From NCBI RefSeq assembly GCF_000478825.2, contig NZ_CP007542.1, positions 1,922,001 to 1,986,000 of the forward strand: a stretch of DNA of 64,000 nucleotides. The letters are read 5' to 3'. Position 1 is the first letter of the stretch. Each line of letters opens with the position of its first letter. Below are positions 9,186 to 18,136 of the stretch, piece by piece. The notes below the pieces were generated by a model. The model did not search any database, was not told the origin of the DNA, and saw nothing but the letters and a program-made list of their open reading frames with translations. Made by a program: the position numbers and the translations under genes. Origin of the DNA: Synechocystis sp. PCC 6714. GTDB taxonomy: Bacteria > Cyanobacteriota > Cyanobacteriia > Cyanobacteriales > Microcystaceae.

Positions 9186-9680
9186 ATGGAAAGGGAAATT
9201 AGCTATTGGGTAGAAAAACTGGCTTTACTGCCCCATCCCGAAGGGGGATTTTATAAGGAAACCTATCGATCGCCGATGCAGGCAAATTTTAATGGTTTTG
9301 ATGGTGACAGAAATTTAGTCACAGGCATTTATTTTTTATTGACTAAAGATAACTTTTCTGCTTTCCACAGGATTAAATCCGATGAAATGTGGCATTTTTA
9401 TGCCGGTGATAGCTTGGAAATTTACTGGCTTTCGCCCCAAGGAACATTGACAGTAATCAACCTAGGCTTGGATTTAGAAAAACGAGAAGTACCCCAAGCA
9501 GTGATTCCTCGGGATTGCTGGTTTGCCTCTAGGGTTAAAAGCGGGGGAGATTACGCCTTGGTGGGTTGCACCGTTGCTCCCGGCTTTGATTTTCAAGATT
9601 TTGAGTTGGCAAACAGAGAAGATTTACTCAATATGCATCCCCAATCCGCCGACATTATCCACCAGCTAACGAGGCAATAG
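9186..9680 (+). CDS. Cupin, DUF985 family
   Basis: 164 residues from ATG 9186, which has AGGGGAAA upstream. The frame stays open further upstream and would overlap lgt, but only the part from 9186 resembles the family. DUF985 cupins (RmlC-like fold) show LLPHPEGGFYKETYRS, SAFHRIKSDEMWHFYAG and GCTVAPGFDFQDFELA, all present. The members are small beta-barrel proteins of unknown substrate. It lies 53 bases after lgt and may be part of the same transcript. Confidence 0.88.
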   Translation: MEREISYWVEKLALLPHPEGGFYKETYRSPMQANFNGFDGDRNLVTGIYFLLTKDNFSAFHRIKSDEMWHFYAGDSLEIYWLSPQGTLTVINLGLDLEKREVPQAVIPRDCWFASRVKSGGDYALVGCTVAPGFDFQDFELANREDLLNMHPQSADIIHQLTRQ

Positions 9681-9771
9681 CCCAAAAGTCTTGAAGCCGC
9701 AAACTGTCCTGTTGTCCAACCGTCTATCTCTAAGCTGAGGCATAGTGCCCACTGCTCACCTACGTTAACTT

Positions 9772-9814
9772 GGGGATTCAAATTTAGTAAAAATTGGAAT
9801 CTAAATCCTGCCCC
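9772..9814. repeat. Imperfect hairpin upstream of psaL
   Basis: ATTTAG (9782-9787) pairs with CTAAAT (9801-9806), and outside an internal loop GGGG (9772-9775) can pair with CCCC (9811-9814). It lies in the 286-base region between the DUF985 gene and psaL and could be a transcript end or a leader element. Confidence 0.25.
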
Positions 9815-9966
9815 CAGAACTATTTTGAGTGGTTGTTGATAAAACTTAATGAATTTTTTTGAAGCTGAATGGCTTTTTCCTCGCAAAAGTGCCCCCCGTG
9901 CGTAAAATGGGGACTAAAGTTTTGTCATGTCCTGACGAAATTCGCTAACAGGAGAACTCAATACCA

Positions 9967-10440
9967 ATGGCTGAATCTAACCAAGTTGTACAAGCCTACA
10001 ACGGCGATCCTTTTGTGGGGCACCTTTCCACCCCCATTTCCGATTCCGCTTTCACCCGCACTTTTATTGGCAATTTGCCCGCCTATCGTAAAGGCCTTTC
10101 CCCCATCCTCAGAGGTTTAGAAGTGGGTATGGCCCATGGCTATTTCCTCATCGGCCCCTGGACTTTACTTGGTCCCCTGCGGGATTCTGAGTATCAGTAC
10201 ATCGGCGGATTGATCGGGGCTTTGGCGTTGATCCTAGTGGCCACCGCCGCCCTGAGTAGCTACGGTCTAGTTACTTTCCAGGGGGAACAGGGTACGGGAG
10301 ACACCCTCCAGACTGCCGATGGTTGGAGTCAGTTTGCCGCTGGCTTCTTTGTTGGTGGCATGGGCGGAGCTTTTGTTGCCTACTTCCTATTGGAAAACCT
10401 CAGCGTTGTTGATGGGATTTTCCGGGGTCTATTTAACTGA
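9967..10440 (+). CDS. psaL: Photosystem I reaction center subunit XI
   Basis: Thylakoid subunit needed for PSI trimer formation. 157 residues. It starts MAESNQVVQAYNGDPFVGHL, has LPAYRKGLSPILRGLEVGMAHGY and two to three membrane helices (about 83-105 and 118-145). The Shine-Dalgarno AGGAG sits about 12 bases before the ATG. psaI follows 81 bases downstream on the same strand, the usual cyanobacterial pair; both proteins contact each other in the PSI trimer core. Confidence 0.98.
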   Translation: MAESNQVVQAYNGDPFVGHLSTPISDSAFTRTFIGNLPAYRKGLSPILRGLEVGMAHGYFLIGPWTLLGPLRDSEYQYIGGLIGALALILVATAALSSYGLVTFQGEQGTGDTLQTADGWSQFAAGFFVGGMGGAFVAYFLLENLSVVDGIFRGLFN

Positions 10441-10521
10441 ATAACCTTTAAACTGTTTTGACTTTGCCGTTCAATCACGGCCCAAGCTTACAATCACTCA
10501 ATAAATAAGGAGTATTAACTC

Positions 10522-10638
10522 ATGGACGGTTCCTATGCTGCATCCTACCTGCCTTGGATTCTCATTCCCATGGTGGGTTGGTTATTCCCCGCTGTGACTA
10601 TGGGGTTGCTTTTCATTCACATTGAGAGTGAAGGTTAG
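10522..10638 (+). CDS. psaI: Photosystem I reaction center subunit VIII
   Basis: A 38-codon gene with one membrane helix, starting [20 protein letters not shown] and ending HIESEG. It helps anchor PsaL in the photosystem I trimer. The ATG follows AAGGAG at 10507-10512. It comes directly after psaL, and a structured 3' region and a Rho-independent terminator follow. Confidence 0.97.
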   Translation: MDGSYAASYLPWILIPMVGWLFPAVTMGLLFIHIESEG

Positions 10639-10676
10639 TTAGCAAATTTGAAGACTAATTAATTGTCTTTTGTTTG

Positions 10677-10740
10677 AAAATGCCTAACCATCTCTGGGTG
10701 GGTCAGGATTTCTCCGTTATGGCGGAGAATTGGGCATTTT
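10677..10740 (+). other. Three-way-junction RNA fold in the psaI 3' region
   Basis: Outer stem AAAATGCC (10677-10684) with GGCATTTT (10733-10740), 8 perfect pairs. Inside are a perfect hairpin TTCTCCG-TTATGG-CGGAGAA (10710-10729) and a second arm in which CCTAACC can pair with GGTCAGG around one A-C mismatch. The element sits between the psaI stop and the terminator. It could stabilise the psaLI transcript or serve as a first terminator; the role is inferred only from structure. Confidence 0.55.
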
Positions 10741-10749
10741 AATTTGTTA

Positions 10750-10775
10750 CTCCACCATTGGGTGGGGTATTTTTT
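10750..10775 (+). terminator. Rho-independent terminator of psaL-psaI
   Basis: CTCCACC-ATTG-GGTGGGG forms a 7-bp stem with a 4-base loop, immediately followed by TATTTTTTT. It lies just upstream of the ldpA start. Confidence 0.8.
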
Positions 10776-10792
10776 TAAGGATAAAGTTTGGC

Positions 10793-11947
10793 ATGGTGAA
10801 TTGTTCTGTTAGCTCTAATCCCAAACAATCCCTGGAGCGGGGCCAGTGGGTGAAACTAATTTGTGGGGCTAGTTATCAAGATTTAACTGCCATTCGCAAT
10901 TTGGCCTTGGTCTACACGTTGGTGGGAGTGGATTGCATTGACTTAGCGGCGGACCCGGCCGTGGTGCGGGTGGCCCAGGAAGGCATTGGAGTGGCCTTGT
11001 CCCTGACCCATTCCTCTGAGTCTTCCGAATACAGAATTGATAAATGTGACCATTCGATCCAAGCTCCTTGGTTAATGGTGAGCTTGAATGACGGGGAAGA
11101 TCCCCATTTCCGCAAAGCTCAGTTTGATCCCCAACTCTGTCCCCCCGATTGTCCCCGGCCCTGTGCTCAAGTTTGTCCCGCTTGGGCGATCGCCAGTGAC
11201 GCTGATGAGGTTGCTCCGGCGGGGGTTTGGGCGGAAAAATGTTATGGCTGTGGCCGCTGTTTACCCATTTGTCCCCAGGGAATTATTACTACTTATTCTC
11301 ATCAAGCAACGGTTGCTGGCCTCTTGCCTTGGCTAGAGTCGGGGGAAATTGCCGCTCTGGAAATCCATACCCAAGTGGGCCATGGACAAGAATTTCAACA
11401 GCTCTGGCGTAGTCTGACTCCCATACTGCCTCGACTCCAGGCGATCGCCATTAGCTGTCCCTACCATGGGGAAGCGGTGGAGTATTTGCAGACCATCTCT
11501 GTCTGGCTGAGGCAATTAAATCAGCCTTTGATTTGGCAAACCGATGGCAGGCCAATGAGTGGGGACATTGGCCGGGGCACCACCCATCTTTGTCTGCATT
11601 ACGCTGATCAGATTTTGCAATCTTCCTTGTCAGGGTTCGTGCAATTGGCCGGGGGAACCAATGGCCACACCATCACTAAATTAGGCTCCCAAGGCTTTTC
11701 TGTTCACCAGCATAAAAGAATGGTTAATGGTGTTGCTTTTGGCAGTTGTGCTCGCACCCTCATTGCGCCAGTATTGCAGTCAGCAGAGGCTAGACAGAAC
11801 AATCCCCTTGCCCCGCTCCATTTGGAAGACTATCCCGATTTATTGGCTAGGGCGATCGCCTTGGCCCGGTCTTTGGTGCAACCCTGGAAAGAACGTCGGA
11901 CATTTTCAGAGAATATCTCCAACAATATTGACAATATTTTGCATTAA
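10793..11947 (+). CDS. ldpA: LdpA-like iron-sulfur protein (light-dependent period)
   Basis: 384 residues from the ATG at 10793. The frame is open upstream to a TTG at 10730, but that stretch overlaps the psaI terminator and has no homology. The protein carries a bacterial ferredoxin-type pair of cysteine clusters, CPPDCPRPCAQVCP (about residues 116-129) and CYGCGRCLPICP (about 148-159), consistent with two 4Fe-4S centres. LdpA in Synechococcus elongatus affects circadian period in response to light through cell redox state. The N-terminal GQWVKLICGASYQDL and TLVGVDCIDLAADP match my memory of the family. Assigned by pattern, not alignment. Confidence 0.82.
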   Translation: MVNCSVSSNPKQSLERGQWVKLICGASYQDLTAIRNLALVYTLVGVDCIDLAADPAVVRVAQEGIGVALSLTHSSESSEYRIDKCDHSIQAPWLMVSLNDGEDPHFRKAQFDPQLCPPDCPRPCAQVCPAWAIASDADEVAPAGVWAEKCYGCGRCLPICPQGIITTYSHQATVAGLLPWLESGEIAALEIHTQVGHGQEFQQLWRSLTPILPRLQAIAISCPYHGEAVEYLQTISVWLRQLNQPLIWQTDGRPMSGDIGRGTTHLCLHYADQILQSSLSGFVQLAGGTNGHTITKLGSQGFSVHQHKRMVNGVAFGSCARTLIAPVLQSAEARQNNPLAPLHLEDYPDLLARAIALARSLVQPWKERRTFSENISNNIDNILH

Positions 11948-12122
11948 TCTCCATTAATCTGTATAGTGATTTCATAGTGTTCTCTTCTCAAGGATTCAGT
12001 AGGGGGTGGCTCGGCGATCGGGTGCTCCCTGTTTTTTTTGCGGCAAAACCTTAAACTGATTAGTTGGATTGCTCCGTGTCCATCGTTAACTTTTTGCCCT
12101 AACCCATCCTGACCAAGAGACT

Positions 12123-13628
12123 ATGACTGCTACCCCCTCCTACGACGCGATAGTGATTGGCTCCGGCATTGGGGGATTGGTCACCGCCACCCAGTTAGCT
12201 GCCAAAGGCCTGAAAGTTTTGGTGCTGGAGCGTTATCTGATCCCCGGGGGAAGTGCGGGTTATTTTGAGCGGGAAGGTTATCGCTTTGATGTGGGAGCGT
12301 CAATGATTTTTGGCTTCGGCGATCGGGGTACTACCAATTTATTAACCAGGGCCTTGGCCACTGTGGGACAGAAAGTGGAAACCCTCCCCGATCCAGTGCA
12401 AATCCATTACCATCTGCCAGGGGGTTTAGACCTCAAAGTCCATCGAGATTATGAAGCATTTTTAGGGGAATTAATTGCTAAATTTCCCCACGAGGCCAGG
12501 GGCATCCGCCAGTTTTACGACGAATGTTGGCGGGTTTTTGATTGCCTCAACACCATGGAATTGCTTTCCCTAGAAGAACCCCGTTACCTAATGCGGGTGT
12601 TTTTTCAGCACCCCGGCGCTTGCCTAGGCCTAGTGAAATATTTACCCCAAAATGTGGGGGACATTGCCCGTCGCTATATCCATGACCCAGATTTGCTCAA
12701 ATTTATTGATATGGAATGTTATTGCTGGTCAGTGGTGCCAGCGGACTTAACCCCCATGATTAATGCGGGTATGGTCTTTTCCGATCGCCATTATGGGGGC
12801 ATTAATTATCCCAAGGGAGGCGTGGGGCAAATTGCTGAAAGTTTAGTAACCGGACTGGAAAAATTCGGGGGTAAAATTCGCTACGGAGCTAGGGTAACCA
12901 AAATTGTCAAAGACAGCGATCGGGCGATCGGGGTGGAGCTAGCCAACGGAGAAAAAATTTATGGCCGCCGCATCGTTTCCAATGCTACCCGTTGGGATAC
13001 ATTCGAAGCATTGATGGCCGATCAACCCCTACCTGCTCGGGAAAAGCGGTGGCAAAAAAATTACCAACAGTCCCCCAGTTTCCTCAGTTTGCACTTGGGA
13101 GTGGAGGCGGATTTATTGCTCCCCGGAACAGAATGCCATCATATTTTGCTGGAGGACTGGAACAATTTAGAAAAAGAACAGGGGACTATTTTTGTTTCCA
13201 TTCCCACCCTCCTAGACCCTAGCCTGGCTCCAGCAGGTCATCACATCATTCACACTTTCACCCCCAGTTGGCTCGAACCCTGGCAGAATCTTTCCCCGAA
13301 GGAGTACGAGGCGAAAAAGGAAGCCGATGCGGGCAAGTTAATTGATCGCCTGGAAGCCATTTTCCCTGGACTGGATCGGGCGTTGGATTATATGGAAATC
13401 GGCACTCCCCGCAGTCACCGCCGCTTTTTGGGGCGCCAAAATGGCACCTATGGCCCCATTCCTCGCAATCGTTTGCCGGGTTTATTGCCCATGCCCTTTA
13501 ACCGCACCGCTGTACCGGGGCTATATTGCGTTGGGGATAGCACTTTTCCGGGACAGGGCCTTAACGCGGTTGCCTTTTCCGGTTTTGCCTGTGCCCATCG
13601 TCTAGCGGTGGATTTGGGGGTACGGTGA
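12123..13628 (+). CDS. crtH: Carotene isomerase CrtISO
   Basis: FAD-dependent enzyme that converts poly-cis prolycopene to all-trans lycopene in carotenoid synthesis. 501 residues. It has an N-terminal Rossmann dinucleotide motif ([19 protein letters not shown]) and the C-terminal phytoene-desaturase-type FAD motif [22 protein letters not shown]. The [15 protein letters not shown] region and [19 protein letters not shown] also fit CrtISO rather than CrtP/CrtQ. The ATG is the first in frame after a 175-base spacer that contains a HIP1-like site. Confidence 0.95.
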   Translation: MTATPSYDAIVIGSGIGGLVTATQLAAKGLKVLVLERYLIPGGSAGYFEREGYRFDVGASMIFGFGDRGTTNLLTRALATVGQKVETLPDPVQIHYHLPGGLDLKVHRDYEAFLGELIAKFPHEARGIRQFYDECWRVFDCLNTMELLSLEEPRYLMRVFFQHPGACLGLVKYLPQNVGDIARRYIHDPDLLKFIDMECYCWSVVPADLTPMINAGMVFSDRHYGGINYPKGGVGQIAESLVTGLEKFGGKIRYGARVTKIVKDSDRAIGVELANGEKIYGRRIVSNATRWDTFEALMADQPLPAREKRWQKNYQQSPSFLSLHLGVEADLLLPGTECHHILLEDWNNLEKEQGTIFVSIPTLLDPSLAPAGHHIIHTFTPSWLEPWQNLSPKEYEAKKEADAGKLIDRLEAIFPGLDRALDYMEIGTPRSHRRFLGRQNGTYGPIPRNRLPGLLPMPFNRTAVPGLYCVGDSTFPGQGLNAVAFSGFACAHRLAVDLGVR

Positions 13629-13690
13629 TGGTCGCCAACATTCTCTGGCACAATGGGGCCAGGCATTGAGCTGCAACGATCGCCAACTGC

Positions 13691-14473
13691 ATGGCTAACA
13701 AACCGAAATCCTCCTTTAACGTTAACCAAGATGACATCCCGGAAGTGATTCGGGATAATCCGCTGACGCCTTCCCATTCCCGCCCGCCTGCTCTAATCCC
13801 CCTCAAGCTAGTGGCCGCTGGTTTGGGGCTAATTATTCTCGTTTTACTGTCTTTGTTGGCATTATGGCCTAAGCCCCAATCTGAACCGGAGGTAGTGACG
13901 GAACCTAGTCCTACTCCCACGGAAACCCCCATTGATAACCTATTGGGACATTTGCCCTATGAGGAAGCTCCACTGGGGGAACTGAAAAATATTACCCCCG
14001 ATGGCCGATTAAAACTCCGCCAAGCTGCCGCTGACCAATTTTTGAGGATGCAACGAGATGCCCAAGCCCAAGGCATTTCCCTAGCGCCCATTTCTGCTTT
14101 TCGCACAATAAAGGAGCAGGAACAACTTTTCTTCGACATCAAACAACAACGTAATCAGGAAGCTCGTCAAAGGGCGGAGGTTAGTGCGCCCCCCGGTTAC
14201 AGCGAACACCACACCGGCTACGCAGTGGATATTGGCGATGGCAGCAAGCAAGGGACCCATTTGAGCGAAACTTTTGCCCAAACCAAAGCCTTTAATTGGC
14301 TCCAAAACAACGCGGCCAAATACAGTTTTGAACTGTCCTTTCCCCCCAACAATCCCCAAGGCATTGCCTACGAACCTTGGCATTGGCGTTACGTCGGCGA
14401 TCGCCAAAGTTTGGAATTGTTCTACAGGGCACGCAATTTACCACAACCATCCCCCACTAACCCTTCAAACTAG
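13691..14473 (+). CDS. D-alanyl-D-alanine carboxypeptidase, M15B (VanY/LdcB) family, membrane-anchored
   Basis: 260 residues. A single N-terminal membrane segment (about residues 37-57, [20 protein letters not shown]) is followed by a Pro/Glu-rich linker and a periplasmic zinc peptidase domain. Metal and catalytic motifs are [29 protein letters not shown] and [10 protein letters not shown]. Family members trim the terminal D-Ala of peptidoglycan stem peptides. The gene starts 62 bases after crtH and its 3' end overlaps that of the convergent hexapeptide protein by 17 bases. Confidence 0.9.
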   Translation: MANKPKSSFNVNQDDIPEVIRDNPLTPSHSRPPALIPLKLVAAGLGLIILVLLSLLALWPKPQSEPEVVTEPSPTPTETPIDNLLGHLPYEEAPLGELKNITPDGRLKLRQAAADQFLRMQRDAQAQGISLAPISAFRTIKEQEQLFFDIKQQRNQEARQRAEVSAPPGYSEHHTGYAVDIGDGSKQGTHLSETFAQTKAFNWLQNNAAKYSFELSFPPNNPQGIAYEPWHWRYVGDRQSLELFYRARNLPQPSPTNPSN

Positions 14474-15002
14474 ACGCACCTGGCAATACCCCAAAACCTT
14501 GGGCGGCATGGGCTTTGGCAAGGCGGACATAGTGTAGTCCGTGGTCTAGCAGAGCTTGAGCCTGGGCTTCGCTGACCTCTTTGATGATTTTTGCCGGTAC
14601 TCCCATAACCAAAGACCGGGGGGGCACATCCTTAGTTACCACCGCCCCCGCGCCGATGATGCTACCAGTGCCAATGCGGACATTATCCAAAATAGTAGCG
14701 CCAATGCCGATCAAACTACCCGTTTCAATGTGGGCGGCGTGGATCACAGCCCGGTGCCCAACGGTGACCCAGTCTTCCAGCACTGTGACAATGCCGGGAT
14801 CGCCGTGGAGTATGGCCCCATCCTGGATATTGGCGCCTTGACCAATGGTGATGCTTTCCAAGTCTGCCCGCACCACTGCTCCATACCAAATACTACAATC
14901 CTTACCCAGACTAACTTTACCGATTACTGTGGCATTAGCCGCCACAAACGCCGCTGGGGATAAATCCGGTCGGGTAAGGTAAATGGGAAAGTTTGCTTCC
15001 AT
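14457..15002 (-). CDS. Gamma carbonic anhydrase-like hexapeptide-repeat protein
   Basis: 181 residues from the ATG at 15002 (a further ATG at 15032 would add 10 residues; the later one has GAGAG upstream and better fits family N-termini). Left-handed beta-helix of hexapeptide repeats ([20 protein letters not shown] onward). The three His that could bind zinc are in ILHGDP and [13 protein letters not shown], the arrangement of gamma carbonic anhydrases and YrdA/PaaY proteins. Activity cannot be deduced. Convergent and 17 bases overlapping with the VanY-type gene. Confidence 0.87.
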   Translation of the reverse strand: MEANFPIYLTRPDLSPAAFVAANATVIGKVSLGKDCSIWYGAVVRADLESITIGQGANIQDGAILHGDPGIVTVLEDWVTVGHRAVIHAAHIETGSLIGIGATILDNVRIGTGSIIGAGAVVTKDVPPRSLVMGVPAKIIKEVSEAQAQALLDHGLHYVRLAKAHAAQGFGVLPGASSLKG

Positions 15003-15134
15003 AACAACTCTCAAGGTGAACACCAAGACCATTGTCGATGGTTTTTTGCTCCTTCCATCTGGTATCTGCGGTTAAATTCCGGGTTTTTGGCACAATGATG
15101 GAACGCCATTGAAATAATTCCAGGCATACATAAC

Positions 15135-15575
15135 GTGACTTTTCGCAACCCAGCCCCCACCGTTGATTTGATCATCGAAATGATTGATCAACCCCGTCGC
15201 CCCATTTTATTGATTGAGAGAAAAAATCCTCCCCACGGTTGGGCGTTGCCCGGGGGCTTTGTGGATTATGGTGAAACTCTGGAAGCGGCGGCTCTGCGGG
15301 AAGCAAAGGAGGAAATCTCCCTTGACGTAGAGCTGATTGAAATGTTTTATGCCTACTCTGATCCCCGTAGGGACCCCCGGCAGCATACCCTGAGTGTGGT
15401 GTTTTTGGCAGCAGCCACGGGCAGACCAGAGGCGGCGGACGATGCTAAAACCGTTGGCTTTTTTGATCTTTGGGAATTTCCCGACCCAGTTTGTTTTGAC
15501 CACGGGCAAATTCTGCGGGATTATCGTCGCTATCGTTATTACCACCAACGTCCAGACCCCCACCGTAACTATTAG
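15135..15575 (+). CDS. Nudix hydrolase
   Basis: 146 residues with a complete Nudix box, [21 protein letters not shown] followed by I, within an ADP-ribose-pyrophosphatase-like domain ([20 protein letters not shown] before, [20 protein letters not shown] after). The substrate is probably a nucleoside diphosphate linked to another moiety; which one is unknown. The start is a GTG at 15135 without a strong Shine-Dalgarno. It converges on panD. Confidence 0.9.
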   Translation: MTFRNPAPTVDLIIEMIDQPRRPILLIERKNPPHGWALPGGFVDYGETLEAAALREAKEEISLDVELIEMFYAYSDPRRDPRQHTLSVVFLAAATGRPEAADDAKTVGFFDLWEFPDPVCFDHGQILRDYRRYRYYHQRPDPHRNY

Positions 15576-15634
15576 AGCCGCGGAGATAGTCAAACAAACC
15601 ACTTTTACAGATCAATTCAGTTCGTCTCACAAGT

Positions 15635-16072
15635 TCAATGGTGGACTGGTTCTCCACCAGTAGTGTTGATGAATTTCACCCCTCCCTCTTTGGGCATTAG
15701 TTCCTGTAAATAAAAGTCCACCGTTTCATTTATTTCATTGGCCACCAACACTTTAGCCCTGTGTCCCGTTCGCAGTACTTCAGCCCGATCACACAATTCG
15801 TAGGCAAAAATAATCAGGCGATCGCCGGGTTGACAGAGTAGAGCAGCTCCACCATTGGGACAAATCTCCTTGGAGTGGGCTTGACCAGGCAACACATAGG
15901 TGGAAAAACGATTGCCATTGCTGAGATTGATAATATCCACCTCTTCTAAAGGCAACAGTCCCACCCGCCCCAACATGACAGGATCAATGGTGATACTGCC
16001 CACATAATCCACATTGGCCTCTGTGACACAGACCCGATGCAGTTTTGCGTGCATTAAACGAATGCTCCCCAT
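15635..16072 (-). CDS. panD: Aspartate 1-decarboxylase proenzyme
   Basis: Pyruvoyl enzyme that makes beta-alanine for pantothenate and coenzyme A. 145 residues. The self-cleavage site is Gly25-Ser26 within [20 protein letters not shown] and [19 protein letters not shown] are also typical. The start at 16072 keeps an N-terminus [13 protein letters not shown] common in cyanobacteria; an internal ATG six residues later is an alternative. Located 62 bases downstream of citH on the same strand. Confidence 0.95.
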   Translation of the reverse strand: MGSIRLMHAKLHRVCVTEANVDYVGSITIDPVMLGRVGLLPLEEVDIINLSNGNRFSTYVLPGQAHSKEICPNGGAALLCQPGDRLIIFAYELCDRAEVLRTGHRAKVLVANEINETVDFYLQELMPKEGGVKFINTTGGEPVHH

Positions 16073-16134
16073 TAACCCCTAACCTCAGTGAAAAAACGGC
16101 CCTATCTTGATTTGGTTATTCTGCCAGTCCATTA

Positions 16135-17109
16135 TTAACTGTTGCTAACCATGGCCAACGCCACATCAATATTACGGCGAACCGCCTCAGCGGAAAGATG
16201 GAGAGCGTCTTTTTCCTCCGAAGTCAACTGTACTTCCAAAATATCCTCCACGCCCCGACAGCCCAAACGGCAGGGTACGCCCAGGAAAATATCCTTCAAC
16301 CCATACAGGCCGTCTAAATAAGTAGCGGCGGGCAAAATCCTCGATTGATTGCGTAAAATTGACTCCACCATCACCCCGGCGGAAGATGCGGGGGCGTAAT
16401 AGGCGGTGCCCGTTTGTAACAGAGCTGCAATTTCTGCACCACCGTTGCGGGTACGTTCCACTAGCTCAGCAATAGTCTGGGGCGGCATCAACTCGGTAAT
16501 GGGAACCCCACTGACGGTGCAATAGCGGGGCAAAGGCAACATTAAATCACCGTGGCCCCCCAGCACTAGAGTGTTGATGTCCGAAGGGCAAGCCCCCAAT
16601 TTCATGGCAATGAAGGCTTTAAGACGAGCGGAATCCAACACCCCGGCCATACCAATGACCCTTTGGGAAGGTAACCCCGTCACTTTCCAGGTTAAATAGG
16701 TCATCACGTCCAGGGGATTGGTGACCACAATCAGAATGGCGTCGGGAGAATAGCGTAGGGCTTCCTGGGCGGCTTGGGCGACAATATTGGCATTTTTGCT
16801 CAACAAATCGTCCCGACTCATGCCTGGTTTTCGGGGCAGTCCAGCGGTAATTACCACCACATCGGAACCGGCGGTGGCTTCATATTCATTGGTGCCGATG
16901 ATTTTGCTGTCGTATTCCTCTACGCTTTGGGCAGCCATCAAATCTAAGGCAATGCCCTGGGGTAATCCTGGCACAATGTCCAACAAAACCACGTTAGCGA
17001 CGTTCTGTTGCACCAATCTTTGGGCGAGGGTACGCCCTACATTACCGGCACCAACCACCGTCACCTGGGAAGACTGACAGGCGATGGGGAAATACTCCAG
17101 ACTCTTCAT
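16135..17109 (-). CDS. citH: Malate dehydrogenase (NAD-dependent, LDH-like type)
   Basis: 324 residues from the ATG at 17109, which has GGAGG five bases upstream; an in-frame TTG at 17145 is less likely because it overlaps this Shine-Dalgarno. Interconverts malate and oxaloacetate. It shows the NAD-binding VTVVGAGNVGRTLAQRL motif, LLDIV with the acidic residue that favours NAD, TAGLPRKPGMSRDDL, and the catalytic-His segment VLGGHGDLMLPL. ndhO ends 37 bases upstream on the same strand, so the two are probably co-transcribed. Confidence 0.95.
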   Translation of the reverse strand: MKSLEYFPIACQSSQVTVVGAGNVGRTLAQRLVQQNVANVVLLDIVPGLPQGIALDLMAAQSVEEYDSKIIGTNEYEATAGSDVVVITAGLPRKPGMSRDDLLSKNANIVAQAAQEALRYSPDAILIVVTNPLDVMTYLTWKVTGLPSQRVIGMAGVLDSARLKAFIAMKLGACPSDINTLVLGGHGDLMLPLPRYCTVSGVPITELMPPQTIAELVERTRNGGAEIAALLQTGTAYYAPASSAGVMVESILRNQSRILPAATYLDGLYGLKDIFLGVPCRLGCRGVEDILEVQLTSEEKDALHLSAEAVRRNIDVALAMVSNS

Positions 17110-17146
17110 GGCACCCTCCGGGGTGTTGACGATGGAGGAAAGCAAC

Positions 17147-17365
17147 CTAGGCTAGGGCTTCAAGTTGGTCTAAGCGAAGCCAGACATTGGGGGTAGGGAC
17201 GTAAAAGCGCACTAGGGCATATTCTTCGTTTAAATCCAATACTTCCCCTTTGCTATGGAAAAGGTAGTCGGGTAAACGGCGATCGCTGGCTTGGGCTTCA
17301 AGGCTGTTTTCCAATTGTTCGCGGACAACCCGCACTAAACTGCCCTTTTTCATTTTAGCGGCCAT
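17147..17365 (-). CDS. ndhO: NAD(P)H-quinone oxidoreductase subunit O
   Basis: Small cyanobacterial and plant-specific subunit of the thylakoid NDH-1 complex, 72 residues. It shows [20 protein letters not shown], the [11 protein letters not shown] segment and the C-terminal [14 protein letters not shown], all diagnostic of NdhO. The ATG is preceded by GAGGG. First gene of an apparent ndhO-citH unit. Confidence 0.96.
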   Translation of the reverse strand: MAAKMKKGSLVRVVREQLENSLEAQASDRRLPDYLFHSKGEVLDLNEEYALVRFYVPTPNVWLRLDQLEALA

Positions 17366-17908
17366 GGTTTTGCCCTCGTTGGGAAATTAGGAAATTAACT
17401 CTAAATTGTTACATAACGCCAAAATTTTGTAATTCTTATTTTTTGCTGGTTTCTCCCCAGACCATTCCCCAGGTTTTCCCCAATCATTCCCCTATCCATC
17501 GGGTTTTATCCCCAGGAGGTTAAGGCTTTTTCGCTGTTTCTTAACCCTGATTCGGCCGTGGGCACTCTAGGGGTGGGGGAATTTTTTCAGGTTTTGACGC
17601 TAGGGATAGTAGGCAAATTTTTCTGGCGATCGCCCCCTGGGGAATCCGATAAAAAATTAGAGAGAGTTCCTCACAAGGCTGTTTTTGTTAACTTAAGTTA
17701 AGTCAAAATGGCTAAAATGCCTATAACTTCGTTGACAAAAATGAGAAATAGTCACCGGAGCAAATTTTTCCGCCATTGACAGTCGGAGGAATTCCCCGAT
17801 AAAACTATTGGGCACACAGCAGAAAAACTTTGGGTGCGAGGGTCGTAATCTTCGCTCGGCCCGGTTATTCCCCAAAGCAGTTCCGCCCCTTTGACAGAGA
17901 GAAGAACC
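17366..17908. other. 543-base intergenic region between ndhO and the DUF2811 gene
   Basis: Divergent promoter region for ndhO-citH (minus) and DUF2811-pth (plus). It has C/T-rich stretches, a hairpin GGTTAAG/CTTAACC at 17518-17546, one HIP1 copy near 17627, and a perfect 14-bp palindrome at 17688-17701. I see no convincing coding frame. Confidence 0.6.
17688..17701. promoter_or_regulatory. Perfect 14-bp palindrome, candidate operator
   Basis: TTAACTTAAGTTAA reads identically on both strands. It lies about 208 bases before the DUF2811 start in the ndhO/pth divergent spacer. A dimeric regulator site is a reasonable guess; no known consensus is matched. Confidence 0.4.
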
Positions 17909-18136
17909 ATGGATACCTCCGTTAGTGTTTTTGCTGAAATCCCCGAAGACCTACACGAATCCCTCACCACCTATCTGGACAAGCACCCCCATTGGGACCT
18001 AGACCGGGTGTTTTCTGCCGCCCTATCCCTATTCCTGTTGCAGAATGAGGGGGGCTATGGCACCAAGCCCATGTCCGCCAGTTACAAAGCCTGTGCCCGG
18101 GTTTATCTAGAAACGTTATTGCAAACCGCCGAATGA
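17909..18136 (+). CDS. DUF2811 small protein
   Basis: 75 residues from the ATG at 17909 (AGAGAAG upstream). It matches the cyanobacterial DUF2811 pattern: SVSVFAEIPEDLHESLTTYL, then HWDLDRVFSAALSLFLLQN and a C-terminal ARVYLETLL. The function is unknown; the middle resembles a ribbon-helix-helix-like small fold only loosely. Its TGA overlaps the pth ATG (ATGA, 18133-18136), so pth is probably translated by coupling. Confidence 0.82.
   Translation: MDTSVSVFAEIPEDLHESLTTYLDKHPHWDLDRVFSAALSLFLLQNEGGYGTKPMSASYKACARVYLETLLQTAE

Noticed and set aside
9681-9966. HLR1-type light-response repeats upstream of psaL
   Set aside because: I could not find the two spaced TTACA half-sites needed; single near-matches are not enough.
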